Source: Hyphomicrobiaceae bacterium UBA4460 (GTDB lineage Bacteria; Pseudomonadota; Alphaproteobacteria; Rhizobiales; Methyloligellaceae). From it: DNA of 6,001 nucleotides. The DNA is taken from assembly GCA_002390155.1 (NCBI GenBank), contig DGOS01000077.1, forward strand, positions 1 to 6,001. The letters are read 5' to 3'. The notes below the pieces were generated by a model, which saw only the letters and a list, made by a program, of their open reading frames with translations, ran no database searches and was not told the origin of the DNA. A program made the translations under genes and the position numbers. Below, in pieces: positions 1-5,818 of the stretch. How positions within the stretch are numbered: the first letter of the stretch is position 1; every line of letters starts with the position of its first letter.

Positions 1-24
1 GATGACGGCGACTTTGTAACCCAT
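1..24 (-). CDS. asd: Aspartate-semialdehyde dehydrogenase, N-terminal fragment (probable)
   Basis: Only the first eight codons lie in the window, reading MGYKVAVI from an ATG at 24. This matches the usual start of alphaproteobacterial Asd, the first strand of the NADP-binding Rossmann fold just before the glycine-rich GATGxVG loop. Asd reduces aspartyl phosphate to aspartate semialdehyde in the cytoplasm, feeding lysine/diaminopimelate, threonine and methionine synthesis. A strong AAGGAG Shine-Dalgarno at 33-38, eight bases upstream, supports the start. Position supports the call, because asd commonly lies downstream of leuB in Rhizobiales. It is the last gene of the leuB side of the window, 66 nt after the secreted six-cysteine gene. 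Eight residues cannot exclude another Rossmann-fold enzyme, so the name rests partly on context. Confidence 0.7.
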
Positions 25-90
25 GATCGAAACTCCTTGGGCCGTCTTAAAGGGCAAGGGGCGGGGAAAGTAAAGGTGGCCTCGCCTGCG
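25..90. other. Intergenic spacer upstream of asd
   Basis: These 66 nt separate the secreted six-cysteine gene from asd, both on the minus strand. Apart from the AAGGAG ribosome-binding site of asd at 33-38, I see no clear hairpin with a T-run and no convincing -35/-10 pair. Either read-through from leuB or a separate asd promoter is possible. Confidence 0.5.
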
Positions 91-747
91 CTAGTTGACG
101 CGCCGGCCGGGCAGCTTGTCTCTCACCGCGGCACAGTCCTTGCGGATGAATTTGTTGATCTGGTGCACGAACTCCGGCCCCAGAAAATTGGTCTTGTTGT
201 CGAGCCCCGTCGCGGCATAGAGCCCCGGGTAGATCGCCGCCGGTGCCGACACATCGCCCCATTTGACCTTGGCGTCCGTCGCCTTGCCGTTCTTGAACCT
301 CACCGTGGGCTCAAGCTCGATCTCGACCACGTAAGGCTCGCCGTCCTGCTGCAGATCGCAGCGAACCGTGTGTGGCGCCACTTTAATCGTGGCGTGAGGC
401 GCGCGCATGGCCTTGGCGATCGCCGCGCGTTCCAGGCGCAAGTCCGATCGACAGATGATCTTGCCCCAGGCCCAATCGAGGCGGCCCGCTAGCGCCTCGA
501 CGATTTCGTCCGTGCGCCACGTCCAGCCGATATCACACAAAATGTCCGGCCCTTGCGGCTCGCGGGTCTCGATGATGTCGCAGATCTCTATCCTGCACGC
601 CTCGCGGGCCGCCTTCTGCGCCCGCTCTTGCGGCGTCGGCCCGCGGTTGGACTTGACCTGCGGTCCAAGGTCCTCGGCAGCGAGCGTGTCAGCACTCACG
701 CCAAGCAGGAGAATCGCAATCACAGCCAGACCGAAATGCTTTGTCAT
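91..747 (-). CDS. Secreted six-cysteine hypothetical protein between leuB and asd
   Basis: This 218-residue protein of unknown function has a clear Sec signal peptide at about residues 1-24: Lys3 near the N-terminus, a hydrophobic stretch, and a likely cut after TLAA. The mature part starts with a charged helical stretch (about 30-50, many Arg/Lys/Glu). It contains exactly six cysteines (51, 56, 71, 99, 130, 205), an even number that could form three disulfides in the periplasm. A CDIGW motif lies at 71-75, and the middle (about 118-165) looks beta-rich. I do not recognise a named domain and see no catalytic motif. The ATG at 747 was chosen because the signal peptide begins there. The frame is open further upstream, but that stretch lies inside leuB and is Arg-rich shadow sequence. 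The start lies only 5 nt past the leuB stop, with a weak GAGAG just upstream, so co-transcription and translational coupling with leuB are likely. Confidence 0.75.
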   Translation of the reverse strand: MTKHFGLAVIAILLLGVSADTLAAEDLGPQVKSNRGPTPQERAQKAAREACRIEICDIIETREPQGPDILCDIGWTWRTDEIVEALAGRLDWAWGKIICRSDLRLERAAIAKAMRAPHATIKVAPHTVRCDLQQDGEPYVVEIELEPTVRFKNGKATDAKVKWGDVSAPAAIYPGLYAATGLDNKTNFLGPEFVHQINKFIRKDCAAVRDKLPGRRVN

Positions 748-752
748 GGCTC

Positions 753-1859
753 TCAACTGCCAGTGTTTAACGACCCAATGATGGCATCGCCCATTTCGCG
801 CGTGCCGACGGTCTTGCAGCCGTCCTGGCGGATGTCGCCGGTCCGCAGGCCTTGATCTAGCACATCTGCGATCGCCTTCTCGATTCTGTCGGCCGCCTCG
901 CCGAGATCGAAAGAGTAGCGCAGGCACATGGCGAAGCTGGCAATGGTGGCAATCGGGTTCGCTGCGCCTTGGCCCGCGATGTCGGGCGCGGAGCCGTGGA
1001 CCGGCTCGTACAGCGCGCGCCGCCGCCCAGCGTCGTCCTCGGCGCCGAGCGAAGCGGAGGGCAGCATGCCGAGTGAGCCAGTGGCCATAGCGGCTTCGTC
1101 GGACAGCACGTCACCGAACAGATTGTCAGTGACGATCACGTCGAACTGCTTGGGCGCACGCACCAATTGCATGGCACAATTGTCGGCAAGAATGTGCTCC
1201 AGCCTCACGTCAGAGTAATTGTCCTTGTGGACCTGCGTAACCACCTCGTTCCACAGCACGCCCGTCTTCATGACATTGCGCTTTTCCGCTGAGTGCACGA
1301 GATTGCCGCGCTTGCGGGCCAGGTCGAAGGCGACGGCGGCGATGCGCTCGATCTCGTAGGTCTCGTAGACTTGCGTATCGACGGCGCGCTTCTGGCCGCT
1401 CCCGAGGTCGGTAATCTTCTTGGGCTCGCCGAAATAAACGCCGCCGGTTAGTTCGCGCACGATCATGATGTCGAGGCCGTCGACCAATTCGCGCTTCAAG
1501 GACGAGGCGTCGGCCAGCGCCGGATAGCAGATGGCGGGACGCAAGTTCGCGAACAGCTCCAGGTCCTTGCGCAGGCGCAAGAGCCCCGCCTCGGGCCGCT
1601 TGTCGTACGGAACGCCATCCCATTTGGGGCCGCCCACGGCGCCCAGCATCACTGCGTCGGCGTCGCGCGCGGTCTTCATGGCGGCGTCGGAAATCGCCTC
1701 GCCATGGGAGTCGAAGGCGCAGCCGCCGACCAGGTCCGTCTCGGTCTCGATTGAAGCGAGCCCGGAGCCGTTCACCCAATCGACGAGGCGCTCCACCTCG
1801 CCCATTACCTCGGGCCCGATGCCGTCGCCGGGCAACATTAAGACTTTGTATGACGCCAT
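753..1859 (-). CDS. leuB: 3-isopropylmalate dehydrogenase
   Basis: LeuB oxidises and decarboxylates (2R,3S)-3-isopropylmalate to 2-oxoisocaproate with NAD+ and Mg2+/Mn2+, the third step of leucine synthesis, as a cytoplasmic homodimer. The 368-residue length is normal and the protein appears complete. The N-terminus has [10 protein letters not shown] (9-18). By family analogy the substrate-binding arginines are Arg97, Arg107 (NLRP) and Arg135 (RELTGG), the catalytic pair is Tyr142 and Lys198 (NVMKTG), and the metal ligands are Asp226, Asp250 and Asp254 ([14 protein letters not shown], 244-257). The NAD-binding loop [15 protein letters not shown] spans 288-302. This pattern and the AVGGPKW motif (74-80) separate it from isocitrate and tartrate dehydrogenases. 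The ATG at 1859 gives the standard N-terminus. Its Shine-Dalgarno is poor (GACGGA, about 10 nt upstream). The gene has its own upstream region, facing the plus-strand gene at 1941, and is followed after 5 nt by the six-cysteine gene. Confidence 0.97.
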   Translation of the reverse strand: MASYKVLMLPGDGIGPEVMGEVERLVDWVNGSGLASIETETDLVGGCAFDSHGEAISDAAMKTARDADAVMLGAVGGPKWDGVPYDKRPEAGLLRLRKDLELFANLRPAICYPALADASSLKRELVDGLDIMIVRELTGGVYFGEPKKITDLGSGQKRAVDTQVYETYEIERIAAVAFDLARKRGNLVHSAEKRNVMKTGVLWNEVVTQVHKDNYSDVRLEHILADNCAMQLVRAPKQFDVIVTDNLFGDVLSDEAAMATGSLGMLPSASLGAEDDAGRRRALYEPVHGSAPDIAGQGAANPIATIASFAMCLRYSFDLGEAADRIEKAIADVLDQGLRTGDIRQDGCKTVGTREMGDAIIGSLNTGS

Positions 1860-1940
1860 GAATTGAAATCCGTCTTGTGCTAAAGCATCACGCTAATCGC
1901 GCCGGAACCAGCCGGCGGCTTTGGGTAACGGGAGTGAGAC
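1860..1940. promoter_or_regulatory. Divergent intergenic region leuB / exported protein
   Basis: These 81 nt lie between the divergent starts of leuB (minus) and the small exported protein (plus), so promoters for both must lie here or overlap the genes. A perfect 6-bp inverted repeat (CGCCGG at 1900-1905, CCGGCG at 1912-1917, six-base loop) sits in the middle. It could be a leader hairpin or an operator half-site pair. The GGGAG at 1930-1934 is the ribosome-binding site of the plus-strand gene. I could not find a convincing -35/-10 pair for either direction, so the promoter role is inferred from gene layout. Confidence 0.5.
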
Positions 1941-2360
1941 ATGCTGACAAGAGTGCTGTTTGCCGCCCTTTTGATCCTGGGAGCCGGTAGCGGGTCTTTG
2001 GCACAGGATACCACCGTCGTGGCGCTTGGCCTTGCGGACCATCCGGTCTCCGAGGCGGAGCTGGAAGGGGGCGCGACGCCGGCGGCCCCGAAATTGGACA
2101 CGGGCGGCGTCGCCTATGTGCTGGTCGCCCATGCCAAGAAGGGCGACAAGGTCGAGGTCCATCTCAACAAGGACGGCAAGTCTCTGATGCATAATGCGCG
2201 CGAGCTTGAGGCGGACGAGGACGGCTTGCTGCTCCAGGCGGGCAAGACCGGCGTCCCGGCCGGCGGCTGGCCGAAAGGCAGCTATACGGCAAAGGTGACG
2301 GTCACCCGCGGCGGCGAGAGCATCGCCGAGCAGGAGACCGACGGCATTCCCTTCGAGTAG
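1941..2360 (+). CDS. Small exported hypothetical protein, probable beta-sandwich
   Basis: This 139-residue protein has a clear Sec signal peptide (1-21: Arg4, a hydrophobic run, a likely cut after SLA before QDTT). The mature part, of about 118 residues, is acidic at its start. It then alternates short beta-like strands: GGVAYVLVAH (55-64), KVEVHLNKDGK (70-80), and PAGGWPKGSYTAKVTV (106-121). A Gly-Gly-Trp-Pro-x-Gly-x-Tyr turn followed by an alternating strand is often seen in small Ig-like or copper-chaperone-like periplasmic domains, but no metal-binding His/Met cluster is evident. I cannot name the family or assign a function. The start is supported by GGGAG at 1930-1934, six bases upstream. 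The gene stands alone on the plus strand between leuD and leuB and ends 16 nt from the convergent leuD stop. Confidence 0.8.
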   Translation: MLTRVLFAALLILGAGSGSLAQDTTVVALGLADHPVSEAELEGGATPAAPKLDTGGVAYVLVAHAKKGDKVEVHLNKDGKSLMHNARELEADEDGLLLQAGKTGVPAGGWPKGSYTAKVTVTRGGESIAEQETDGIPFE

Positions 2361-2407
2361 CGGGCGGCTTGAGCCCTTACGCCCAGGGGCGGCTTAAGGC
2401 CGAGCCC
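2361..2407 (+). terminator. Possible terminator hairpin for the exported-protein gene
   Basis: Just past the plus-strand stop codon, bases 2387-2407 can fold into a stem (GGGC+GGC at 2387-2393 pairing with GCC at 2399-2401 and GCCC at 2404-2407, with a two-base bulge and five-base loop), followed by TTCTC. A smaller GGGC/GCCC stem is possible at 2362-2376. There is no true T-run, and the larger stem overlaps the 3' end of leuD. A role in ending transcription between the convergent genes is therefore only plausible. Confidence 0.25.
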
Positions 2408-2982
2408 TTCTCGAACTTATCGATGTGCTCGGACTTCTCCAGGGTGAGGCCGATATCGTCGAGCCCTTCGATGAGGCAGCGCTTTCTGTGCGGGTCGACG
2501 TCGAATTTGATCGCGCCGCCGTCGGGACCGCGGATCTCCTGGGCCTCCAAGTCGACGGTGAGCCGCGCATTGTCGCCGCGGGCCGCGTCGTCGATCAGCT
2601 TGTCGATCTCTTCTTGCGGCAGGGTGATCGGCAAGATGCCGTTCTTGAAGCAGTTGTTATAGAAGATGTCGGCGAAGGACGGGGCGATGACGCAGCGGAA
2701 GCCGAAGTCGAGCAGCGCCCAGGGTGCATGCTCGCGCGACGAGCCGCAGCCGAAATTCTCGCCGGCGATGAGGATCTTCGCGTCCGTGTAAGGCGCCTGG
2801 TGCAGCACGAAGTCGGGCAGCTTCTCGCCAGCCTCGTCGTAGCGCAACTCAGCGAACAGGCCTTCGCCAAGGCCGGTGCGCTTGATCGTCTTCAGGTACT
2901 GCTTGGGGATGATCATGTCGGTGTCGACATTGATCATCGGCAGGTGGGCGGCGATGCCCGTGAGCGTGGTGAATTTTTCCAT
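2377..2982 (-). CDS. leuD: 3-isopropylmalate dehydratase small subunit
   Basis: LeuD is the small (swivel-domain) subunit of isopropylmalate isomerase. With LeuC it converts 2-isopropylmalate to 3-isopropylmalate in the cytoplasm. The 201-residue length is typical of the bacterial long form. Family signatures are [14 protein letters not shown] (18-31), [17 protein letters not shown] (74-90, the substrate-recognising loop) and [21 protein letters not shown] (99-119). The C-terminal [11 protein letters not shown] is also typical. The ATG at 2982 gives the standard MEKFTTLTG start and has AGAGGA at 2988-2993, five bases upstream. The same frame stays open far upstream, but that extension is antisense to the PH-domain gene and is not real. 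Its partner leuC is 2.8 kb away, separated by genes of both strands, so leuD must have its own promoter in 2983-3102. It appears monocistronic, since the next gene downstream is convergent. Confidence 0.97.
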   Translation of the reverse strand: MEKFTTLTGIAAHLPMINVDTDMIIPKQYLKTIKRTGLGEGLFAELRYDEAGEKLPDFVLHQAPYTDAKILIAGENFGCGSSREHAPWALLDFGFRCVIAPSFADIFYNNCFKNGILPITLPQEEIDKLIDDAARGDNARLTVDLEAQEIRGPDGGAIKFDVDPHRKRCLIEGLDDIGLTLEKSEHIDKFEKGSALSRPWA

Positions 2983-3102
2983 CGGTGTCCTCTTATGTGA
3001 GCCATATAGCGGCTCAGGGCCCGCGTTTCCACCGTCACATATCCGCGCTTTTCTCAGGCCATGGTGCGGCTTAAGGTCCTCAGCCCAACGGGAGGCAACA
3101 GA
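2983..3102. promoter_or_regulatory. Divergent intergenic region leuD / PH-domain operon
   Basis: These 120 nt separate the starts of leuD (minus) and the PH-domain gene (plus) and should hold both promoters. A perfect 6-bp inverted repeat (TGAGCC at 2998-3003, GGCTCA at 3011-3016, seven-base loop) lies in the leuD leader 16 nt before the ATG. Its loop reads GCTATAT on the minus strand, which resembles a -10 element, with a poor TGGAAA 16 nt further upstream as a possible -35. The repeat could therefore be an operator around the promoter or a leader hairpin. GGAGG at 3091-3095 is the ribosome-binding site of the PH gene. Confidence 0.45.
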
Positions 3103-3498
3103 ATGGCGGGAGAGGTTATCTACGAGGCGCATCCGGCGATGTTCCGGGCGCATCCTTTCTGGTTCATTTTGTTCGTGCTCCTGATTGCCGCGTTCGGGAT
3201 CGGCCTCCTCATTTTGCTGTATTGGTACATCACGACCCGCGCCACGGCGCTTTCGGTGACGGAGCACTCGCTCCTCTACGAGCGGGGCATTTTGAGCAAG
3301 GAGCGGCTGGCGGTGTCGCTGCGGCATGTGCGCTCGGTGCAGGTGAGCCAGGGTTTCATCAACCGCATTCTCGGCGTCGGCACGATCGAGATCAAAACGG
3401 CGGGCGACGAGCCTGAGTTCACCGTCGACGACTTGCCCGATCCGCACCAGGTGCGCGAGGCGATCAGCCGGGCTCAGGCCATGGCCGGGGACAATTAG
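3103..3498 (+). CDS. Membrane-anchored bacterial PH-domain (bPH2/DUF304) protein
   Basis: This 131-residue membrane protein has a short N-terminal segment (about 1-18), one long hydrophobic stretch at 19-43 that could be one helix or a tight hairpin, and a cytoplasmic-type bPH2 domain (about 44-122). The domain shows the family's usual features: [20 protein letters not shown], then [26 protein letters not shown] with the typical Gly-Val-Gly-Thr strand, and a C-terminal helix rich in Arg/Gln. Related YdbS/YdbT-type proteins are small membrane proteins of unknown precise function, sometimes tied to envelope stress. The ATG at 3103 was chosen over the in-frame ATG at 3061 because GGAGG at 3091-3095 lies seven bases upstream and the [13 protein letters not shown] start is usual for the family. 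It heads a two-gene unit, with the next gene 12 nt downstream. Confidence 0.88.
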   Translation: MAGEVIYEAHPAMFRAHPFWFILFVLLIAAFGIGLLILLYWYITTRATALSVTEHSLLYERGILSKERLAVSLRHVRSVQVSQGFINRILGVGTIEIKTAGDEPEFTVDDLPDPHQVREAISRAQAMAGDN

Positions 3499-3510
3499 GA
3501 CGGAGGCTGC

Positions 3511-3834
3511 ATGGCAGGCGAGGGAGACCGGCAAGACCGGAAAGAGGCGACCAAGCTCTTCATCGCCGGCGCGCTGGCGCTGATCCTCTTGGTGGCGATG
3601 GGTGCGGCCGGGCTCTACTACGCCACCAATATGATGGGCGAGGCGGATCCCTTCTCCGAAGGTCTCGGGCTGAAGAACGCCGCGGTCATTTCGTTCGCGG
3701 TGTCCTTCGTGGCGATCCTGGTGATGACCGTGGCCTCGGGTGGCGATGCCATTTTAGGCGAGCTGCCCTTCACCATTGTCGGCTTCCTGATCTTTTTTGT
3801 GGTGTTCTGGTTGATGATCGCCTGGATCTTCTAG
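3511..3834 (+). CDS. Small three-helix membrane protein, hypothetical
   Basis: This 107-residue protein has a charged, hydrophilic N-terminus (1-14, [12 protein letters not shown]) followed by three predicted membrane helices at about 16-37, 57-76 and 84-106. The protein ends in the last helix. The loop between helices 1 and 2 is acidic (GEADPFSEG). No catalytic motif or named family is recognised. The start is supported by GGAGG at 3502-3506, four bases before the ATG. It follows the PH-domain gene after 12 nt, so the two are almost certainly one operon and the proteins may work together in the inner membrane. That partnership is inferred from position only. Confidence 0.82.
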   Translation: MAGEGDRQDRKEATKLFIAGALALILLVAMGAAGLYYATNMMGEADPFSEGLGLKNAAVISFAVSFVAILVMTVASGGDAILGELPFTIVGFLIFFVVFWLMIAWIF

Positions 3835-3867
3835 GCGTCCGCGCGGCTTTCGCCGCGAAGCGTTCCG
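3835..3867. terminator. Hairpin between convergent genes, possible bidirectional terminator
   Basis: A perfect 6-bp stem (CGCGGC at 3842-3847, GCCGCG at 3852-3857, loop TTTC) lies in the 33-nt gap between the convergent ends of the three-helix protein gene and the secreted zincin gene. Position and symmetry suit a terminator serving both strands. Neither side has a T-run, so it is not a classical intrinsic terminator and may only be a 3'-end stabilising hairpin. Confidence 0.4.
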
Positions 3868-4488
3868 CTAGTTGGACGGACCCAGTGTCGTGGGCCGCCA
3901 ATTGGAACTGGTGCCGGCCCGGTGCTGATCGTTGCCGGCGACCAGCTGACGATAATAGGTGCGCATCGTCTCGCATCGCTGCGTTCCAGGCGGGTGCACC
4001 GCGTCACCTTTGAGCTTGGAGATAAAGATGCAGATCTCCTCGAGCCCTTGCGCGTTCAGCCAGCGCCATTTGACGCCACGCCGGATGGCGAACAAGTCGG
4101 CCTTCGTCTCGTCAGCGCCGATGAACTGGTGACCGCATTCGTGGGAGTAGATGTAGAGCTTCACCTGGGTGGAGAGCCCTTTGATCTTCTTGGTGTTGAG
4201 AATGAGGAAGCCCGGGAAGGCGCCGCCCCAGGAGTCGAAATTGGGGTTCAGCACCGTCGGCCGCTTGCCGCAATTGACGGACTTGCCGTCGAGCTTGAGC
4301 TGGCCGTGGGGAATCTCTTTTCCGGCGGGCCCGATTTGCTCCAAATATTGTGCGACGGTGGGGCCGGTTGCGCTGTTGCCGCGGTAGACGAACTCCTGCG
4401 CGCGCGCAGGTGAGCCGCCGCTCGCAAAGACCGCAAGCGCGAGGCCGAAAGCCGCAGAAAACTGGTAGATCGCCCGCCTGTGAAACAT
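3868..4488 (-). CDS. Secreted zincin-like putative metallopeptidase (HECGH)
   Basis: This 206-residue protein has a Sec signal peptide (1-30: HRRA, a hydrophobic core, a likely cut after ARA before QEF). Its central motif YSHECGHQF places HECGH at 116-120, a zinc-binding HExxH, followed by ETKADLFA (127-134). The spacing HExxH-x6-E-x2-AD suits a gluzincin in which Glu127 is the third zinc ligand and Glu117 the general base, as in ImmA/IrrE-like or M48-like active sites. The protein would act in the periplasm or outside the cell. The upstream part (about 35-110) has a KSVNCGKRPTVLNPNFDSWGGAFPGF segment. Cysteines lie at 73, 118, 152 and 172. The ATG at 4488 has AGGA six bases upstream. An in-frame TTG at 4527 would add 13 residues before the signal peptide and is less likely. 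I cannot name a family, and peptidase activity is inferred from the motif. The gene is downstream of and on the same strand as another zincin gene, after 130 nt. Confidence 0.75.
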   Translation of the reverse strand: MFHRRAIYQFSAAFGLALAVFASGGSPARAQEFVYRGNSATGPTVAQYLEQIGPAGKEIPHGQLKLDGKSVNCGKRPTVLNPNFDSWGGAFPGFLILNTKKIKGLSTQVKLYIYSHECGHQFIGADETKADLFAIRRGVKWRWLNAQGLEEICIFISKLKGDAVHPPGTQRCETMRTYYRQLVAGNDQHRAGTSSNWRPTTLGPSN

Positions 4489-4618
4489 GATGGGTCCTAC
4501 TCTATGCGCCGAAAGGTATCCGCGCAATTACCGCGCGGCATCTGTTGCTCAAGGCGCGTCACCTGTTGCCTTCCGGCCTCAGTGCGGAGGAAGCCTGCAA
4601 ATTCCGGCAGACTTTGGG
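4489..4618. other. Intergenic gap between the two zincin genes
   Basis: This 130-nt gap on the minus-strand side holds a perfect 6-bp inverted repeat (CCGCGC at 4520-4525, GCGCGG at 4533-4538, seven-base loop). It has no T-run, so it is not a clear terminator. It probably contains the promoter or leader of the secreted zincin gene. The minus strand is open in one frame through the gap to a TAG at 4497-4499, but no good start codon or ribosome-binding site is seen and third-position GC is only about 62%, so no gene is called. Confidence 0.4.
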
Positions 4619-5026
4619 CTAGGCCGTGGCCTCGGATTCGATGCGCTCCATGTCGTCGTCCGACAACCCAAAATGGTGGCCGATCTCGTGCACCAGCACG
4701 TGGGTGATGATGTCGCCCAGCTTTTCCTCGTGCGATGCCCAATAGTCGAGGATGGGGCGGCGATAGAGAAAAATCATCTCTGGCAAAGGCGAAACGTCGA
4801 GAATGCTCTGCCGCGTAAGGTCGACGCCTTGGTAGAGGCCGAGCAGCCCGAAGGGCGAGTCGATGCCAAGGGAGTCCAGGACCTCGTCGGTGGGGAACTC
4901 CTCGATGCGAATGAGGACATCCTTGGTCATGTCGCGGAATGCCGCCGGCAGGCGCTTGAATGCGGTATTGGCGATGGTCTCGAACTCGGTGAGGCTCGGC
5001 GCGCGATGCTTGTTCAGATCGATCAT
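4619..5026 (-). CDS. Metallopeptidase family protein (PF06262, zincin_1)
   Basis: This 135-residue cytoplasmic protein has no signal peptide. Its C-terminal motif VHEIGHHFGLSDDDME (112-127) is a HExxHxxGxxD zincin signature: His113, His117 and probably Asp123 bind zinc, and Glu114 is the general base. The segment LGLYQGVDLT (62-71) and PEMIFLYRRPILD (82-94) are also characteristic of this small DUF1025-type family, whose members are usually 110-140 residues and whose substrates are unknown. The ATG at 5026 overlaps the stop of the upstream methyltransferase as ATGA (5023-5026), which shows translational coupling and the same transcript. The C-terminus ends soon after the zinc motif, as is normal for the family. 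Proteolytic activity is inferred from the motif. Confidence 0.9.
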   Translation of the reverse strand: MIDLNKHRAPSLTEFETIANTAFKRLPAAFRDMTKDVLIRIEEFPTDEVLDSLGIDSPFGLLGLYQGVDLTRQSILDVSPLPEMIFLYRRPILDYWASHEEKLGDIITHVLVHEIGHHFGLSDDDMERIESEATA

Positions 5027-5793
5027 CGATGGGCCTCTGCCGGCTTCTGCGCGATCACGATCGCTTCACGCAAAGTGAAGGTCAGCCCGTCCGTCGTCTC
5101 GCGTGGGTGCAAGAGCTCCCGCAACGGCTCTCCGGTCAGTATCTCCGTCAGTCGCGCGATCACGGCATCAGTGCAGCGCATGCGCGCGACCCACGGATCG
5201 AAGGCGATGTCCTTGTCCAGCACTTCGGCCGAGGTAAGCGTCAGCCCCGCATCCTCGATCAGCGTGCTCCACTCGGCGAGGCTGAGGCAGCGGCCGTGGC
5301 TCGGATCGCGCAAGCTCTCAAAGGCGTTGTAGGCGGAGGCCAGCGCCTCGTCGCTCGGCGAGATGTTGTCGACAAACGCGAACGTGCCGCCGTGGATCAT
5401 CACCCGCGCGGCCTCCGCAACGAAGCTTCTCGGCTTGGCGAAGTGATGCGCGGCGAGCCGGCAGGTCACCAAGTGGAAGCTGGTGTCGGGGAAGGGAAGG
5501 TCTTGGGCGTTCGCTTGCCGCGTCGCCACATTGCCGAGGCCGCGTTTCTCGGCGGCCTTCCGGACCTCCTGAAGCATTTCCGGCGTGATGTCGCTCGCGG
5601 TGACCTTGGCCACTTTGTCGGCGAAGGCGAGCGCGGTGTGGCCGGCGCCTGTCCCGACGTCGAGATGTCGCCAGGTGGGCTCCGGTGCGATGAGTTCGGC
5701 GAGCCGGGCGAGCGAAGGACCTTCCGCATGCGTGGACGAGCCTGCGTAGTCGGCGGCGGCCTCTCCGAACTTTTTTTGAGCCAGGGACGTCAC
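5023..5793 (-). CDS. Class I SAM-dependent methyltransferase (Methyltransf_11 type)
   Basis: This 256-residue cytoplasmic enzyme transfers a methyl group from S-adenosylmethionine to an unidentified substrate. Motif I is HLDVGTGAGHTALAFA (43-58), the acidic ribose-binding residue is Asp68 in TASDITPEML, the motif II region is NAQDLPFPDTSFHLVTCR (95-112), and the post-motif AAHHF leads to PRSFVAEAARVMIHGGTFAFVD (121-142), the typical class I fold order. It resembles the UbiE/YcgJ-like group, but no residue identifies the substrate. The GTG at 5793 was chosen because GGGAG at 5799-5803 sits five bases upstream and KKFGEAAADYAGSS is the usual family N-terminus. A longer open frame upstream overlaps leuC and is rejected. 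It starts 25 nt after the leuC stop, so it is likely co-transcribed with leuC, and it is coupled to the downstream metallopeptidase by ATGA. Confidence 0.9.
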   Translation of the reverse strand: MTSLAQKKFGEAAADYAGSSTHAEGPSLARLAELIAPEPTWRHLDVGTGAGHTALAFADKVAKVTASDITPEMLQEVRKAAEKRGLGNVATRQANAQDLPFPDTSFHLVTCRLAAHHFAKPRSFVAEAARVMIHGGTFAFVDNISPSDEALASAYNAFESLRDPSHGRCLSLAEWSTLIEDAGLTLTSAEVLDKDIAFDPWVARMRCTDAVIARLTEILTGEPLRELLHPRETTDGLTFTLREAIVIAQKPAEAHR

Positions 5794-5798
5794 GTGAG

Positions 5799-5803
5799 CT
5801 CCC
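5799..5803 (-). promoter_or_regulatory. Ribosome-binding site fixing the GTG start of the methyltransferase
   Basis: GGGAG on the minus strand lies five bases before the GTG at 5793-5791, inside the 25-nt gap after leuC. It favours this GTG over upstream in-frame start codons that lie within leuC. Confidence 0.7.
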
Positions 5804-5818
5804 AGCGACGGGGATCGG

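Noticed and set aside
748..927. Upstream extension of the six-cysteine protein from a GTG at 927
   Set aside because: It lies inside the 3' end of leuB, is Arg-rich shadow sequence, and would bury the clear signal peptide.
2389..3076. An 11-bp direct repeat (GCGGCTTAAGG) flanking leuD at 2389-2399 and 3066-3076
   Set aside because: A few 11-bp repeats are expected by chance in 6 kb, the flanking bases differ, and no mobile-element features accompany it.
3061..3102. Earlier ATG at 3061 for the PH-domain protein
   Set aside because: No ribosome-binding site precedes it, whereas GGAGG lies seven bases before the ATG at 3103, which gives the usual N-terminus.
2983..3534. Upstream extension of the leuD open frame, giving a 385-residue product
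   Set aside because: It is antisense to the PH-domain gene, rich in Arg/His/Gln, and the leuD ATG at 2982 has a good ribosome-binding site and standard N-terminus.
4487..5332. Plus-strand open frame (281 residues) opposite the zincin and methyltransferase genes
   Set aside because: It spans two well-supported minus-strand genes antisense and has no domain signature.
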